A stretch of 25,641 nt of DNA from Lentisphaeria bacterium (GTDB taxonomy: Bacteria > Verrucomicrobiota > Lentisphaeria > Oligosphaerales > Oligosphaeraceae). Below, one piece after another: positions 1-8,446 of this stretch. Under the pieces are notes generated by a model. It was not told where the DNA came from. It made no database searches and saw only the letters and a list, made by a program, of their open reading frames with translations. Both the position numbers and the translations under genes were made by a program. The stretch is taken from assembly GCA_016287975.1 (NCBI GenBank), contig JAEEXV010000288.1, positions 1 through 25,641 of the forward strand. The letters run 5' to 3'. How positions within the stretch are numbered: position 1 is the stretch's first letter; every line of letters starts with the position of its first letter.

Positions 1-35
1 AAAGTTGGGTCTGGGGTCTCGGGTCGGGGGTCTCC

Positions 36-193
36 GATGGGTCTGAAGTCTGGGGTCTGGGGTCCTGGAAGATGGGTCTGGGGTCCGGGGTCCGGGGTCC
101 TGGAAGATGGGTCTGGGGTCTGGGGTCTGGGGTCCGGGAAGATGGGTCTGGGGTCTGGGGTCTGGGGTCCTGAAAGATGGGTCTGGGGTCTGG
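36..193. repeat. 35-bp tandem repeat built of five heptads, G-rich on + strand
   Basis: Four complete 35-bp units start at 36, 71, 106 and 141, each opening with GATGGGTCTG. A fifth, truncated unit runs 176-193. Each unit is five 7-bp steps, mostly CTGGGGT, so there is a 7-bp period nested in a 35-bp period. Bases 1-35 are a degenerate continuation. Units differ by C/T changes (GGGGTCT versus GGGGTCC) and by a changed first heptad in unit one. The array stops one base before the stop codon of the minus-strand gene ending at 195. Runs of four G with 3-base spacers could form G-quadruplexes on the plus strand. The array is open in some frames only because its period divides into codons; it is not a gene. 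Confidence 0.95.
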
Positions 194-194
194 T

Positions 195-3100
195 TCAATC
201 TCGCACTTCGAGGATGGTCACCTCGTTCCAGTCGTCGAGTTGCACCTTCGCCCGCCACTTGCCAGGTCCCCCAGTGATGGCGACGCCTGTCGCCTCCTTG
301 GGATAGCCGTTGCGGTCGAAACTGAAGACCGCGGGACGTCGCGTGCCCGCGACGGCATACTCCCCCGAGACGGCGGTGATCGTGCGCTCCTTGCCGACCA
401 GCCAGCCTTCGTGCAGTTCGACCGTCGTGAACGGGAAGCAATGGTTGCCCAGGGTGCAGTCCACCTTCGCGCTCTCTGGCCCGACATTGTAGTAGTATGG
501 CAGCACGCCGTTGCGCAGCGCCAGGATGATGCCCTTGGTCACCAGGCGCGGGAAGAGCGCAAAGTCGCGGGTGTAGCGGCCTGGACGCAGAATCACCACC
601 GCGGGCGACGGCGCCAGGTGCGCGGAGACCTGCGAGATGGTCTCTGGCGGCTTCTCGTCCAGGAAAAGCATCGGATCGAAGCGGGTGTTCTCCTGCTCAT
701 GGAAGCTGACGATGCCCAACCCCTGTTCCTCGCGGCTCACGGGGCTCCCGTTGCAACGGAACATCACCCCTTTCGAGCGCACCTTTTCGATGATCCGCAC
801 ACGCGCGCCGACGCCCTTGTAGGCGTAGCTGTAGAACTTCGTCGCGATGGTGCCGTCGGGGTTCAGCGTGACCGAGCGTCCGTCCCATCGGTCGAGGCTG
901 TAGCCCTCGCGCGGCTTGGGCGGGAACTGGTCCAGGTAGATGCCGTCGAAGCCCGCCACGTCCACGCAGAAGTCGATCTGTTCGTGGATCTGCCGTTCCC
1001 GCGCATTGCCGCCGTCTGGCTGCACCATCAGATTGACCAGCGCCTGCTTCTTGTAGATGAAGTAGGTGTCCAGGAGCGCGCGGCCGTCCGCGGAGCGCAG
1101 GATGGAATCCCTGAGCGGGGTCAGCGCGTCGAGCTTGCGGGTGGCCTCGGCGCTGGCGTAGATGCCGTACTGGCTGTTTTCGTTGGTGCGGTCGCCGTAG
1201 GTCAGCGGCAGTTCGTCCTTCCACGGCAGATTCGTGCAGTCCAGCGGCACCAGGTTGGTCTCCAGGGAAGCCAGGATGACCACGCCAGGATAGGCCTTGC
1301 GGAGCGCCGCCATCCGCGGCTTCACCTCCGCCAGGAACTCATCCCGCGAAAGCCCCGCGCCAGTCGCGTATTCGAACCACGGGCGGACTTGCAGGAAGGC
1401 GGGCTTCAGCGTGGCGGGCGGGATCGCGTGTTCGGCGGAGACCGACGGCCCTGGCACCGTGATGTTGACCTTCCAGTCGCGCCGCACCTGGTTGATGAAG
1501 TCATAGTAGCCGCGGTTTTCAGGGCGCGGGTAGATCGCCCATTCGCGCACCAGCGTCTCGCCTGGCGGCAGCCCGACCGCGGGGATTCCGACGGAGAGCA
1601 GATTGGCGCGCGCCCCCATCTCCAGTTTGCAGCGCGACAGCGTGTCCTCCACCAGCAGCCCGACCGCCGCGCCGTGTTCGCCTGGCGCATAGACCGTCGG
1701 ATTGACGCCCGCGTCATAGCCCGCGCCGCGCGCGTTGGCGAGCCCCGCGAGCCGATAGTCCGAGCGCGCAGGCTGGTTGGCCGAGAGTTCCTCGAAGACC
1801 GCCAAGCCGATCTCCCCCTTGCCTGCATTGGCGATGGTGTCCACGACCCGAAAGCGATGCCCGTCCCGAAGGATGCGGCGCCGAAAGGCGTAGTCCCTGC
1901 CCTGCGCGGTGACCACGGCCTCGTCCGCCGAGACCTGGCGCACTTCGGGCTTCCAGCCGACCTCCCCTTCCAGTTTGCTTGCCGCCAGCCGATTGAACTT
2001 CATCGCGGGACGCGCCGCGTAACTGACACGCGTCTCGACAAAGAAGCGGTCCTGTCCGACGGCGATCTCCAGGCCGCCCGTCGTGTTGACCTGCAGCGTC
2101 CCGCCCGCGAAGGAGAGCCGCGCGGCCGCCTCCCCTTGTTCGCGCCGCGTCAGCGGAATCGCGGGGCGCGCCTTGCGCATCTCCGCCTCGGGGATGTAGA
2201 CGATGTTGATATCCTTCAACAGCAACGGCATGCCTTTCGCGATCATCCCCGCGGCTGGTGAATAGCCGAACTCCACGAGATTCGGCTCGCCGCCCTCCAG
2301 GCGGTCGTCCGCGCCGATGCGCGAGAGATGCACGCAGTCGGAGATGTCGAGATAGTAGACGAAGCCCTCGTCGCGGGCGGAGAGGAGATGCGGGTCGGGG
2401 AGCGTGGCGCTGGGCGGCGCGAAGAAGGCGAGCAGCATGCCAGACCCCCACCATTCGCGCCCCTTGGCGGCGCTCCAGCTCTCATAGGTCGAGCTGACCG
2501 TCTCGCCGCGGTAGAGCAGCCGCTGCGCGCCAGAGGGCATCTGCTTTTCCAGCCTTACGCCGTTGACCTTCAGGAAGAAATAGTGGTGCCAGCCGCTCAA
2601 GGCGCTGTTCCGAATGCGCGCGTCGAATCGCAGCACTGGCACATACCCGCCGCGGGCGGGCACGGCGGGCAGTTCGCAGGCGGCCGAGGCGATGCCCGAC
2701 GGCGCGGGCGGGATCTCCAGCGCCTGGTTGAAGACGAAGGCGTTCTCGAAGGAGCGCCCCGCCGTGTCCTTCTGGCGGCCTGGCTTCAGGCGCAGCTGGG
2801 CTTTCCGCAGTTCCGCGTCTGGCACATAGACCACTCGGAGTCTCTCCACCAGCAGTTCAGGATTGTTCTTCAGCGCCCCGCGTTTCAGATAGTAGCCGAG
2901 GCGCAGCGTGTTCTCGCCGTCGGCGCGCAGGAGGTCGCCCGCGTCCAGGTAGTAGTCGAGCCCCTCTTCGAGCGCCGTCGTGGCATGCGGGTCCAGGCGC
3001 GCGCCGACCTCGGGCGAATAGAAGACGAGGAGCCGCCCGTTGCGCCACCACTCCGTCTGGTTCTTCGCGGGGTCGCTGGAGTAGTTGTCCACCATCCGCT

Positions 3101-3431
3101 CGCCGCGGAACAACAGCCGCACCTCGCCCGAAAAACGGGCGGGCGTCACCGCCTTGCCGTTGAGTTCCAGGCTCATCAAGTGGCTCCAGCCGCGCGGCGT
3201 CGTGTGCGCCGCACGCACCCTGAAGGCCAGCACCGCCGTGAAGCCTGGACGCCGCGCCACCGCGGGCAGCTGCACCGCCGCGAAGGCCTGCCCGCTTTCG
3301 GAGGGCGCAATCCGCACCGCGGGGAGCGCCGTGAACGCCTCCCCGTAGTCGCGCCCCGCCGCCAGCACCGCCGACGCCAGCAGCACCCACATCATCCCCC
3401 AGAGTCTTTTGCCGATTCGCATCATGGTCAT
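195..3431 (-). CDS. Exported glycoside hydrolase-like protein with two duplicated N-terminal modules
   Basis: This 1078-residue protein begins with a signal peptide (about residues 1-25, positively charged start, hydrophobic core, small residues before cleavage at ALA-like AVLAA). Two similar modules follow, about 35-215 and 235-425. Both contain a PAV-start, a GW.H...L..NG stretch, a LL.RGE segment, an EWW..G.LL.F pair, an EG..YYLD segment and a closing VY.P.AE.RKA. A beta-rich region (about 430-650) leads to a putative (beta/alpha)8 domain with GFDGIYLDQFPPKP near residue 834, the usual place of a catalytic Asp at a strand end. The fold resembles the uncharacterised hydrolase-like families (DUF6259 type); substrate unknown. 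It is last in its operon, five bases after the preceding stop. AGGA lies just upstream of the ATG; in-frame ATGs at 3425 and 3422 are alternatives. Confidence 0.85.
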   Translation of the reverse strand: MTMMRIGKRLWGMMWVLLASAVLAAGRDYGEAFTALPAVRIAPSESGQAFAAVQLPAVARRPGFTAVLAFRVRAAHTTPRGWSHLMSLELNGKAVTPARFSGEVRLLFRGERMVDNYSSDPAKNQTEWWRNGRLLVFYSPEVGARLDPHATTALEEGLDYYLDAGDLLRADGENTLRLGYYLKRGALKNNPELLVERLRVVYVPDAELRKAQLRLKPGRQKDTAGRSFENAFVFNQALEIPPAPSGIASAACELPAVPARGGYVPVLRFDARIRNSALSGWHHYFFLKVNGVRLEKQMPSGAQRLLYRGETVSSTYESWSAAKGREWWGSGMLLAFFAPPSATLPDPHLLSARDEGFVYYLDISDCVHLSRIGADDRLEGGEPNLVEFGYSPAAGMIAKGMPLLLKDINIVYIPEAEMRKARPAIPLTRREQGEAAARLSFAGGTLQVNTTGGLEIAVGQDRFFVETRVSYAARPAMKFNRLAASKLEGEVGWKPEVRQVSADEAVVTAQGRDYAFRRRILRDGHRFRVVDTIANAGKGEIGLAVFEELSANQPARSDYRLAGLANARGAGYDAGVNPTVYAPGEHGAAVGLLVEDTLSRCKLEMGARANLLSVGIPAVGLPPGETLVREWAIYPRPENRGYYDFINQVRRDWKVNITVPGPSVSAEHAIPPATLKPAFLQVRPWFEYATGAGLSRDEFLAEVKPRMAALRKAYPGVVILASLETNLVPLDCTNLPWKDELPLTYGDRTNENSQYGIYASAEATRKLDALTPLRDSILRSADGRALLDTYFIYKKQALVNLMVQPDGGNARERQIHEQIDFCVDVAGFDGIYLDQFPPKPREGYSLDRWDGRSVTLNPDGTIATKFYSYAYKGVGARVRIIEKVRSKGVMFRCNGSPVSREEQGLGIVSFHEQENTRFDPMLFLDEKPPETISQVSAHLAPSPAVVILRPGRYTRDFALFPRLVTKGIILALRNGVLPYYYNVGPESAKVDCTLGNHCFPFTTVELHEGWLVGKERTITAVSGEYAVAGTRRPAVFSFDRNGYPKEATGVAITGGPGKWRAKVQLDDWNEVTILEVRD

Positions 3432-3436
3432 GATTC

Positions 3437-6355
3437 CTATTTCCCTGTCAATTCAATGAACTGGAACTCCTGGCTCCCCAGCGTGAATGGCGGCGGCGGC
3501 GCCCCTGCCGCCGTCCCGCGCCATTCCAGCGTCACGGCGGAGGCGTGGTCGGTCAGATTCGCGGCGACCGCGACCAACCGCCCGTCGCTTCGCCGATAGC
3601 AACTGACCAGCACGCCCGCCTCGCGCGCCTGAACGGGGCATCGCGCGTCCCAGTAGCCCAGGAACTCCGCCGTGTCGCAGCGAAGGGCGTCCCGCTGCCG
3701 CCAGACTGCCGCGAGTTCGGCCAGCTCCCGCGCATTCTGCGTGCGCACGGCGGTATCGTGCACGACGGCCAGCGCCAGCGCATTGCGATAGGGGCCGCGC
3801 AGCGCATAGTGCAGAAACTCCCCGCCGACGCCGATGTTCCGCCCTGTGTACGCCATGCGGAAGTGCTCTGGCGGCAGCGCGCGGAAGGCGAGCGGATCTG
3901 GGTGGAGGCCCTCCCCGCTCCAGAGCGAGGTCGCCCAGGCCGCGGCCGCGGGGTGGAAGGCGAAGGAGCAGTGCAGGTCGACCACGCCCTCCGCGCCTCT
4001 GATCTGTTGGACCAGCGTGTGGATGCGGCGCAGGAAGTCGCGCGTCGCGAAGCCGTTGTAGGTCGCGTGGCGTTTGCCGTCCCGCCCGACGTAGCCGTGC
4101 CCGTGCAGAGCCTCGGTGCAGACGCGGGTGTCCGCGGTGCTGTCGAGATAGACCCCGTCGGCGCCTGTCGCCATCAGCGCATCGCGCAGGCGGTAGAGCA
4201 TCAGATCCTGCCAGGCTCGGCTGCCGCAGGTCTCGTAGGCGTGCTGCGGGCAGCCCGTCTCCTTCTCCAGGAGGTCGCCGCGCGCCGAGTAGTCGCGGTA
4301 TGGCACTTTTCGGTAGAGGCGTTCGTCGTTCCACTCTGGCGCCTGGTCGCTGACCAGGAAGCCGATCGCATACGGGAAGGCCTTCACTCCACGGGCGTGC
4401 GCGGCCGCCACCAGTTTCCGCAGCTCGTCGCAGTAGCCCGTCCCTGGCACTGGCGGATATCCGAAGGCGCGGCCGTTGCGCCAGACGGCAAAGCCCCGCA
4501 TCCCCGCCTCCACGGCGGCGTCCAGCGCCGACTTGCCGCCAGGCGGGGCGACCGTGCTCGTGAACTCCGAGCAATACGGCGCCAGATTCGCATAGCGGCG
4601 GCTCCAGGACGTGCCCTGCATCGGGCGGAACGGCGCCGCCGCCAGCCCGAACTCGTAGGTGAAGCGCTCCCCCGCACGCATCTCAACCCGCTCCCGCACG
4701 GGGTGCATCGAAAAGCGCATCACCCCGTCCCTGGACGCCCCGACCGACAGCGCGCCATCGTCCCCCTTGGGGAACCAGAACTCGTCCGAATCCGCCAGAT
4801 AACTCAGGCCGCGTTCGGCATCCCCGAGGAACAGCAGCGGCAGGAAGCCATATCGCCGCGGCGACGCCAGCGCATCGATCTCGGCATAGCTGCGCAAGGC
4901 ATTCTGGAACCAGCGCGGCGACAGCGGGAAGTCAAAGCGCACCCCGTCCAGCTGCAGGGGTTTCCGCGCGGTCAGCGCGACCTGGATCCGATCGAAGCCG
5001 TCGTAGTCGATCGTGTGGAGAACCGCGACCGCCAGTTCAGGCGATTCCGCCCGCTGCTCCAGCACCACCTGGTGCTTCGCCGCCCGCCGCACTTGCAATG
5101 GCCGCGGCGACAGGCGCACGTCGCGGCCGTCGGCCGACAATGCCATCGCGGCCTCGCCCGCGAAGAGCGCCACCTCCGCATCCATGCGCAGCGCCAGCGG
5201 CGCGTCCCCGAACTGGTAGCGGCGGTTCCAGACCGAGACGACCACGCGCCCCCCTTCCCCAAGCACCTCCATCGGCGTCCAGGGCGGCAGCACCTCGTCG
5301 GAGATGCCCAGGTCATTCGAGTATTTCTCGGGGGCATCCACCGCCTGCACCTCGAACGCCTGCGCCGACTGCGCCAGCGTCTCGCCGTCCGCCCCCAGCA
5401 GCCGCGCCACCGCGCGATGGCGCCCCGCCTCCAGCGCCGACGTATCCGCCTCCCCCCGCCGCAGCAGTTTTCCGCCCTGCGCTTCCGCCGCCGTCAGCGG
5501 CGGCATCGGCACTGCCACCCCGTCCACCTCCAGCCGCAGTTCGCGGGGAGCCGCCCCTTCGAGACGGTCGCCGCCCACCCTCCATTCCAGGCGGCGCCGT
5601 ACATCGGAGTGCCGCGCCGCCAGTTCCAGCCGAGGCGTTTCGGCGGAGGCCTCCATTCCAGCGAGGCGCAGGATTTCCGTGTGGCTGAGCGCGCGTTCGA
5701 AGAGCCGCAGGTCATAGAGTTCGCCCGCCAGCGCGCCCGCGTGCCAGCGCCCCAGCCGCATCTGCCCGCCGCCATTCGAGGCGTCTGGCGTGAGCGAGGC
5801 ATCCGTCTTCTGCAACACGCATTTGCCGTCGCAGTAGATTTGCACCAGTGGCGGCGCCACCACGAAGGACGCGCGGTGCAGGCGGCCGTCGACGACGTCC
5901 TTGAGGATGGTCGTCTCGACCGAGGAGCCGTTGCCGACATCCAGCACCAGATGGCGCCCGTAGTCGAAAAAGAGGCTGTAGTTGCGACGCACGCCCAGCG
6001 CATCCGTCGAGCCGAAGAGCAGCGGCGCCGTGCACGCCATCGCCTTCGCGTCCTCCGCCGTGAAGCGGAACGCCACGCACAACGTGAAGGCGCCGTCGCG
6101 TTTCAGCCCCGCCTCGGCCGTCGGCACAATCTGCGTGTCGCGCCCGTTGAAGCGCAGCCCCCGCGCGTCGCCGCAGACCGCCTCGGCGAAGCCTCCCTCC
6201 AGTCGGCCGTGGTGGCCCGCGCCAGAGAGATCCCGCAGCAGCCCCGTCGGCGTGCGGCTCTCGAAGTCATAGTGCAGCACTTCGCCTGGCATCGCCAGCG
6301 CCGCCAGGCAGGCCAGCCACGCCGCGCCGAGCGCCATCCGCGCCAGTCGCCTCAT
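3437..6355 (-). CDS. Exported LamG-domain protein with DUF6067/GH123-like hydrolase region
   Basis: The product has 972 residues. The ATG at 6355 overlaps the upstream stop as ATGA and has GGGAGG about 7 bases before it. The longer open frame reaching 7159 lies inside the upstream gene and lacks a signal peptide. Residues 1-21 are a signal peptide. Residues about 25-230 form a LamG/concanavalin-like jelly roll (LHYDFES, RFNGRDTQI, GELYDLRLFERALSHTEI). A beta-sandwich region contains IDYDGFDRIQVAL near residue 450, typical of DUF6067/GH123-like proteins. A (beta/alpha)8 region follows, with GVKAFPYAIGF and GADGVYLDST near residue 735, where the Asp is a candidate catalytic or binding residue. 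A small beta domain ends the protein. It probably binds and cleaves a glycan outside the cytoplasm; the exact bond is unknown. Confidence 0.85.
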   Translation of the reverse strand: MRRLARMALGAAWLACLAALAMPGEVLHYDFESRTPTGLLRDLSGAGHHGRLEGGFAEAVCGDARGLRFNGRDTQIVPTAEAGLKRDGAFTLCVAFRFTAEDAKAMACTAPLLFGSTDALGVRRNYSLFFDYGRHLVLDVGNGSSVETTILKDVVDGRLHRASFVVAPPLVQIYCDGKCVLQKTDASLTPDASNGGGQMRLGRWHAGALAGELYDLRLFERALSHTEILRLAGMEASAETPRLELAARHSDVRRRLEWRVGGDRLEGAAPRELRLEVDGVAVPMPPLTAAEAQGGKLLRRGEADTSALEAGRHRAVARLLGADGETLAQSAQAFEVQAVDAPEKYSNDLGISDEVLPPWTPMEVLGEGGRVVVSVWNRRYQFGDAPLALRMDAEVALFAGEAAMALSADGRDVRLSPRPLQVRRAAKHQVVLEQRAESPELAVAVLHTIDYDGFDRIQVALTARKPLQLDGVRFDFPLSPRWFQNALRSYAEIDALASPRRYGFLPLLFLGDAERGLSYLADSDEFWFPKGDDGALSVGASRDGVMRFSMHPVRERVEMRAGERFTYEFGLAAAPFRPMQGTSWSRRYANLAPYCSEFTSTVAPPGGKSALDAAVEAGMRGFAVWRNGRAFGYPPVPGTGYCDELRKLVAAAHARGVKAFPYAIGFLVSDQAPEWNDERLYRKVPYRDYSARGDLLEKETGCPQHAYETCGSRAWQDLMLYRLRDALMATGADGVYLDSTADTRVCTEALHGHGYVGRDGKRHATYNGFATRDFLRRIHTLVQQIRGAEGVVDLHCSFAFHPAAAAWATSLWSGEGLHPDPLAFRALPPEHFRMAYTGRNIGVGGEFLHYALRGPYRNALALAVVHDTAVRTQNARELAELAAVWRQRDALRCDTAEFLGYWDARCPVQAREAGVLVSCYRRSDGRLVAVAANLTDHASAVTLEWRGTAAGAPPPPFTLGSQEFQFIELTGK

Positions 6356-7491
6356 TGTCCCGCCTCCCTGCCCACGACGGCCTCGCGCAGCGTGTCCAGA
6401 TAGCCCGTCCCCCAGACATCGTCGGGCTCCAGGTAACTTGATTCCGTCCACTCGTTCCAGCTGTTGATATTGAGGATCTTGTGATGTTGCGGCAGGGCCG
6501 ACAGGCGGGCCTGGATCTCGGCCAGCGCCCGCCCGAAGCCCGCCGGAGTGGCGTCGCAGATGGCAGGGCCGCACGGATAGTCGCCGCACCGCCCGTCCCA
6601 GACCTCGCTCGGCGCCAGCCGCGGCGACGAATCCCATCCGACCGAGAGGTTCGGGTAGTATTCGCAGGGATAGTCGCGGAGCGCCTGCTCCCAGTGCGAC
6701 AGATACTGCCGAAAGATGTCCTCGTAGCGCACCAGCGGCGCGCCGCAGCGCGCGTGGTGGATCCAGACATAACTCGTCGCGCTGTCGAAGGCCAGTTCCG
6801 CCAGCAGTTTCGGCAGATTCGCCAGCCGCCCCTCGCCTGGCAGCAGCGGCTGCTTCCAGGAGACCGCATTGAGATGCACCCCTGGGAACCCCGCCTCCTT
6901 CGCCGCCTGGCGGAAGTCGTCCAGCGCACGGCGGGCCTCCGCGACGCCGCCCATCCCGTTCAGGAACTGCTCCAGGTCGTAGATGGAGAAATACGGGCAT
7001 CCGTCGATGCGGTAGTATTCTGGACGCGGGAAGTAGCGCTCCAGGTGAATCGCGGCGATCTGCTCGAAAGTCGCGCGCGAGACCGCGCCGCGATAGAGCA
7101 CGCGGCGGGGGCTGAAGCGGGTCGCGGGATGGATGTCCGTCCAGTTGTGGTTCGCCCACATCGTGCAGAACTTGAGGCGGCTGCGGTTGGGGGCGTTCAG
7201 GTAGCCTTGTTCCAGTGCCTGCTCCAGAAACGGCCCGTCGTCGTAGTGGTACCAGTCGAAGATGAAGAAATCAATGCCAGCGTCCGCCGCCGCGTCGATC
7301 TTCCGCGCCATCGCCTCGGGAGACTTCTCATCCTCCCACCCCCAGAGCGGACGGCGCGGCATGCGGTGCCCAGGATAGCGCGGCACCGCGTGCTTCACCA
7401 GCTCCCACTCGCTCCACCCATGGCCATGATGGGCCTCGTTGCGCGGGTCGCCAGGGTGGTAGTTCGGAAAGTAGTAGCAGCCGACTTCCAT
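6352..7491 (-). CDS. WbsX-like / GH99-like protein
   Basis: The 379-residue protein starts MEVGCYYFPNYHPGDPRN and shows the signatures of the Glyco_tran_WbsX family, which is related to GH99 endo-mannosidases. These are GIDFFIFDWYHYD near residue 78, MWANHNWTD near 113 and INSWNEWTESSYLEPDD near 345. Family members are single (beta/alpha)8 domains, and the length fits one complete domain. There is no signal peptide, so it is probably cytoplasmic, unlike the next two genes. The family was first named for O-antigen clusters, but the neighbours here (exported hydrolases, an AraC regulator) favour glycan breakdown over synthesis; that reading is inference. The start lies 9 bases after the pseudopilin stop, and the stop overlaps the next start by four bases. 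Confidence 0.85.
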   Translation of the reverse strand: MEVGCYYFPNYHPGDPRNEAHHGHGWSEWELVKHAVPRYPGHRMPRRPLWGWEDEKSPEAMARKIDAAADAGIDFFIFDWYHYDDGPFLEQALEQGYLNAPNRSRLKFCTMWANHNWTDIHPATRFSPRRVLYRGAVSRATFEQIAAIHLERYFPRPEYYRIDGCPYFSIYDLEQFLNGMGGVAEARRALDDFRQAAKEAGFPGVHLNAVSWKQPLLPGEGRLANLPKLLAELAFDSATSYVWIHHARCGAPLVRYEDIFRQYLSHWEQALRDYPCEYYPNLSVGWDSSPRLAPSEVWDGRCGDYPCGPAICDATPAGFGRALAEIQARLSALPQHHKILNINSWNEWTESSYLEPDDVWGTGYLDTLREAVVGREAGQ

Positions 7492-7500
7492 GGCCGTCCG

Positions 7501-8208
7501 TCAGAACCAGCGATACTCGTAGGTGCTCCCCCACAGCAGAGGCCCCTGCTTCGGACGCATCGTCTGCACATGTCCGTCCGAGAAGAGGAAGTTCCCGCTG
7601 CCGCCATGCAGCATCTCCCCCGCCGCGCAAAGATGGTCGTAGGCGAGCACGTAGTTGTCCTTGTTCTGCCCCCCGCCATTGCCCGCCGTGCGGATGTTCA
7701 GCTGCTTCGGCATGACGCCCTTGCCCGTCAGCACCCCGCCTGGTGTCGCATTGTACTGATCGAAGACCGTGACAAAGATGCCCGGCAGCCCGATCGTGCG
7801 GCGGTTGATGATCGGATACGGCCCGCCGCTCGACGTGTCCTTCTCCGCGATGTTGTAGTTCATCAGATATCCGATCTTCGCGCTCTTGTAGTTGTCCCCG
7901 GAAGGCATGGTGACCGGCTTCTGGCACGCGGGGCACATCAGGATCTTCGGGTCCTGCATGAACCCCACCTTCGAGCTGCCGTCCTTGAAGAAGATGTCCA
8001 CCCAGGACATGATGCACGGGTAGAAGTCATGGTTCTCGTCCGAGTAGATCGTCAGCGCCAGCCCGATCTGCCGCTGGTTGTTGACGCACGCTATCGTGCG
8101 CGCCTTCTCCCGCGCCTTCGACAGGGCGGGCAGCAGCATGGCCGCCAAAATGGCGATGATCGCGATGACCACGAGGAGTTCAATGAGCGTGAAGGAATGA
8201 CGTTTCAT
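7501..8208 (-). CDS. Type II secretion/prepilin-like protein with H-x9-DG motif
   Basis: The 235-residue protein has an N-terminal prepilin signal ([14 protein letters not shown], then a hydrophobic helix and [13 protein letters not shown]). A prepilin peptidase would cut before the Phe of FTLIE, leaving Glu at mature position 5. Near the C-terminus [12 protein letters not shown] fits H-x9-DG exactly, the prepilin-associated motif common in Lentisphaerota and Planctomycetota. The middle contains CPAC, possibly a metal site or disulfide. It is the first gene of the left operon, preceded by AAGGAAA about 10 bases before the ATG. Its role is unknown; being first in a hydrolase operon suggests a surface or periplasmic fibre that binds the substrate (inference). 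Unlike its operon partners it contains three CCGG sites (7782, 7898, 7914). Confidence 0.93.
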   Translation of the reverse strand: MKRHSFTLIELLVVIAIIAILAAMLLPALSKAREKARTIACVNNQRQIGLALTIYSDENHDFYPCIMSWVDIFFKDGSSKVGFMQDPKILMCPACQKPVTMPSGDNYKSAKIGYLMNYNIAEKDTSSGGPYPIINRRTIGLPGIFVTVFDQYNATPGGVLTGKGVMPKQLNIRTAGNGGGQNKDNYVLAYDHLCAAGEMLHGGSGNFLFSDGHVQTMRPKQGPLLWGSTYEYRWF

Positions 8209-8325
8209 GGCGATGATTTCCTTTTTTGGGTTGGTTTACGAAAGCAAATCGGCGTAGGGGATCAGTGGGTGGCGGAAGATGAGAAATGGCGGGGTCCATC
8301 TTGCGCCTCTGGCTGACTTTGCTAT

Positions 8326-8353
8326 ATTATACAACACGACGCCGAAAAGCAAA
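8326..8353 (-). promoter_or_regulatory. Candidate sigma70-type promoter of the left operon
   Basis: On the minus strand a perfect TATAAT lies at 8331-8326. TTTGCT at 8353-8348 is 16 bases upstream as a weak -35 box. Transcription would start near 8319, giving a leader of about 110 bases before the pseudopilin ATG at 8208. The plus strand of the same AT-rich patch also offers TTGCGC (8301-8306), 16 bases, TATATT (8323-8328) for the AraC gene, so the two divergent promoters may overlap. AAAGCAAAT occurs both at 8346-8354 and at 8241-8249, 105 bases apart. Confidence 0.5.
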
Positions 8354-8360
8354 TAGGATT

Positions 8361-8423
8361 TTGTCCAAGAAAGATGCGATATTGTCTAAAATCGCATTCC
8401 CGCCTGCAAGTCGTGCATTGTCC
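8361..8423. promoter_or_regulatory. Candidate AraC operator: TTGTCY direct repeats plus dyad
   Basis: TTGTCC at 8361, TTGTCT at 8382 and TTGTCC at 8418 lie between the divergent genes. The first two are exactly 21 bases apart, two turns of the helix, as expected for paired half-sites of an AraC protein. They begin 8 bases upstream of the candidate -35 box of the left operon, where an AraC activator would contact polymerase. A perfect 7-bp inverted repeat, ATGCGAT (8374-8380) and ATCGCAT (8391-8397), surrounds the middle copy. Binding by the adjacent AraC protein is inferred. Confidence 0.45.
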
Positions 8424-8446
8424 ACGCCGAAATCGAAGGAGCCGTC

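Noticed and set aside
37..306. Open frame through the tandem repeat, Gly/Trp/Val-rich
   Set aside because: It only reflects the 7-bp repeat being free of stops and runs into the antisense of the hydrolase gene; no ribosome site or family.
177..2261. 694-codon plus-strand open frame
   Set aside because: Antisense shadow of the 195-3431 gene in GC-rich DNA; product is Arg/Asp/His-rich without domains.
3545..6403. 952-codon plus-strand open frame
   Set aside because: Antisense shadow of the LamG/hydrolase gene, which has a signal peptide and recognisable domains.
6356..7159. N-terminal extension of the LamG/hydrolase gene
   Set aside because: The extension lies within the WbsX-like gene; the internal ATG has an ATGA overlap, ribosome site and signal peptide.
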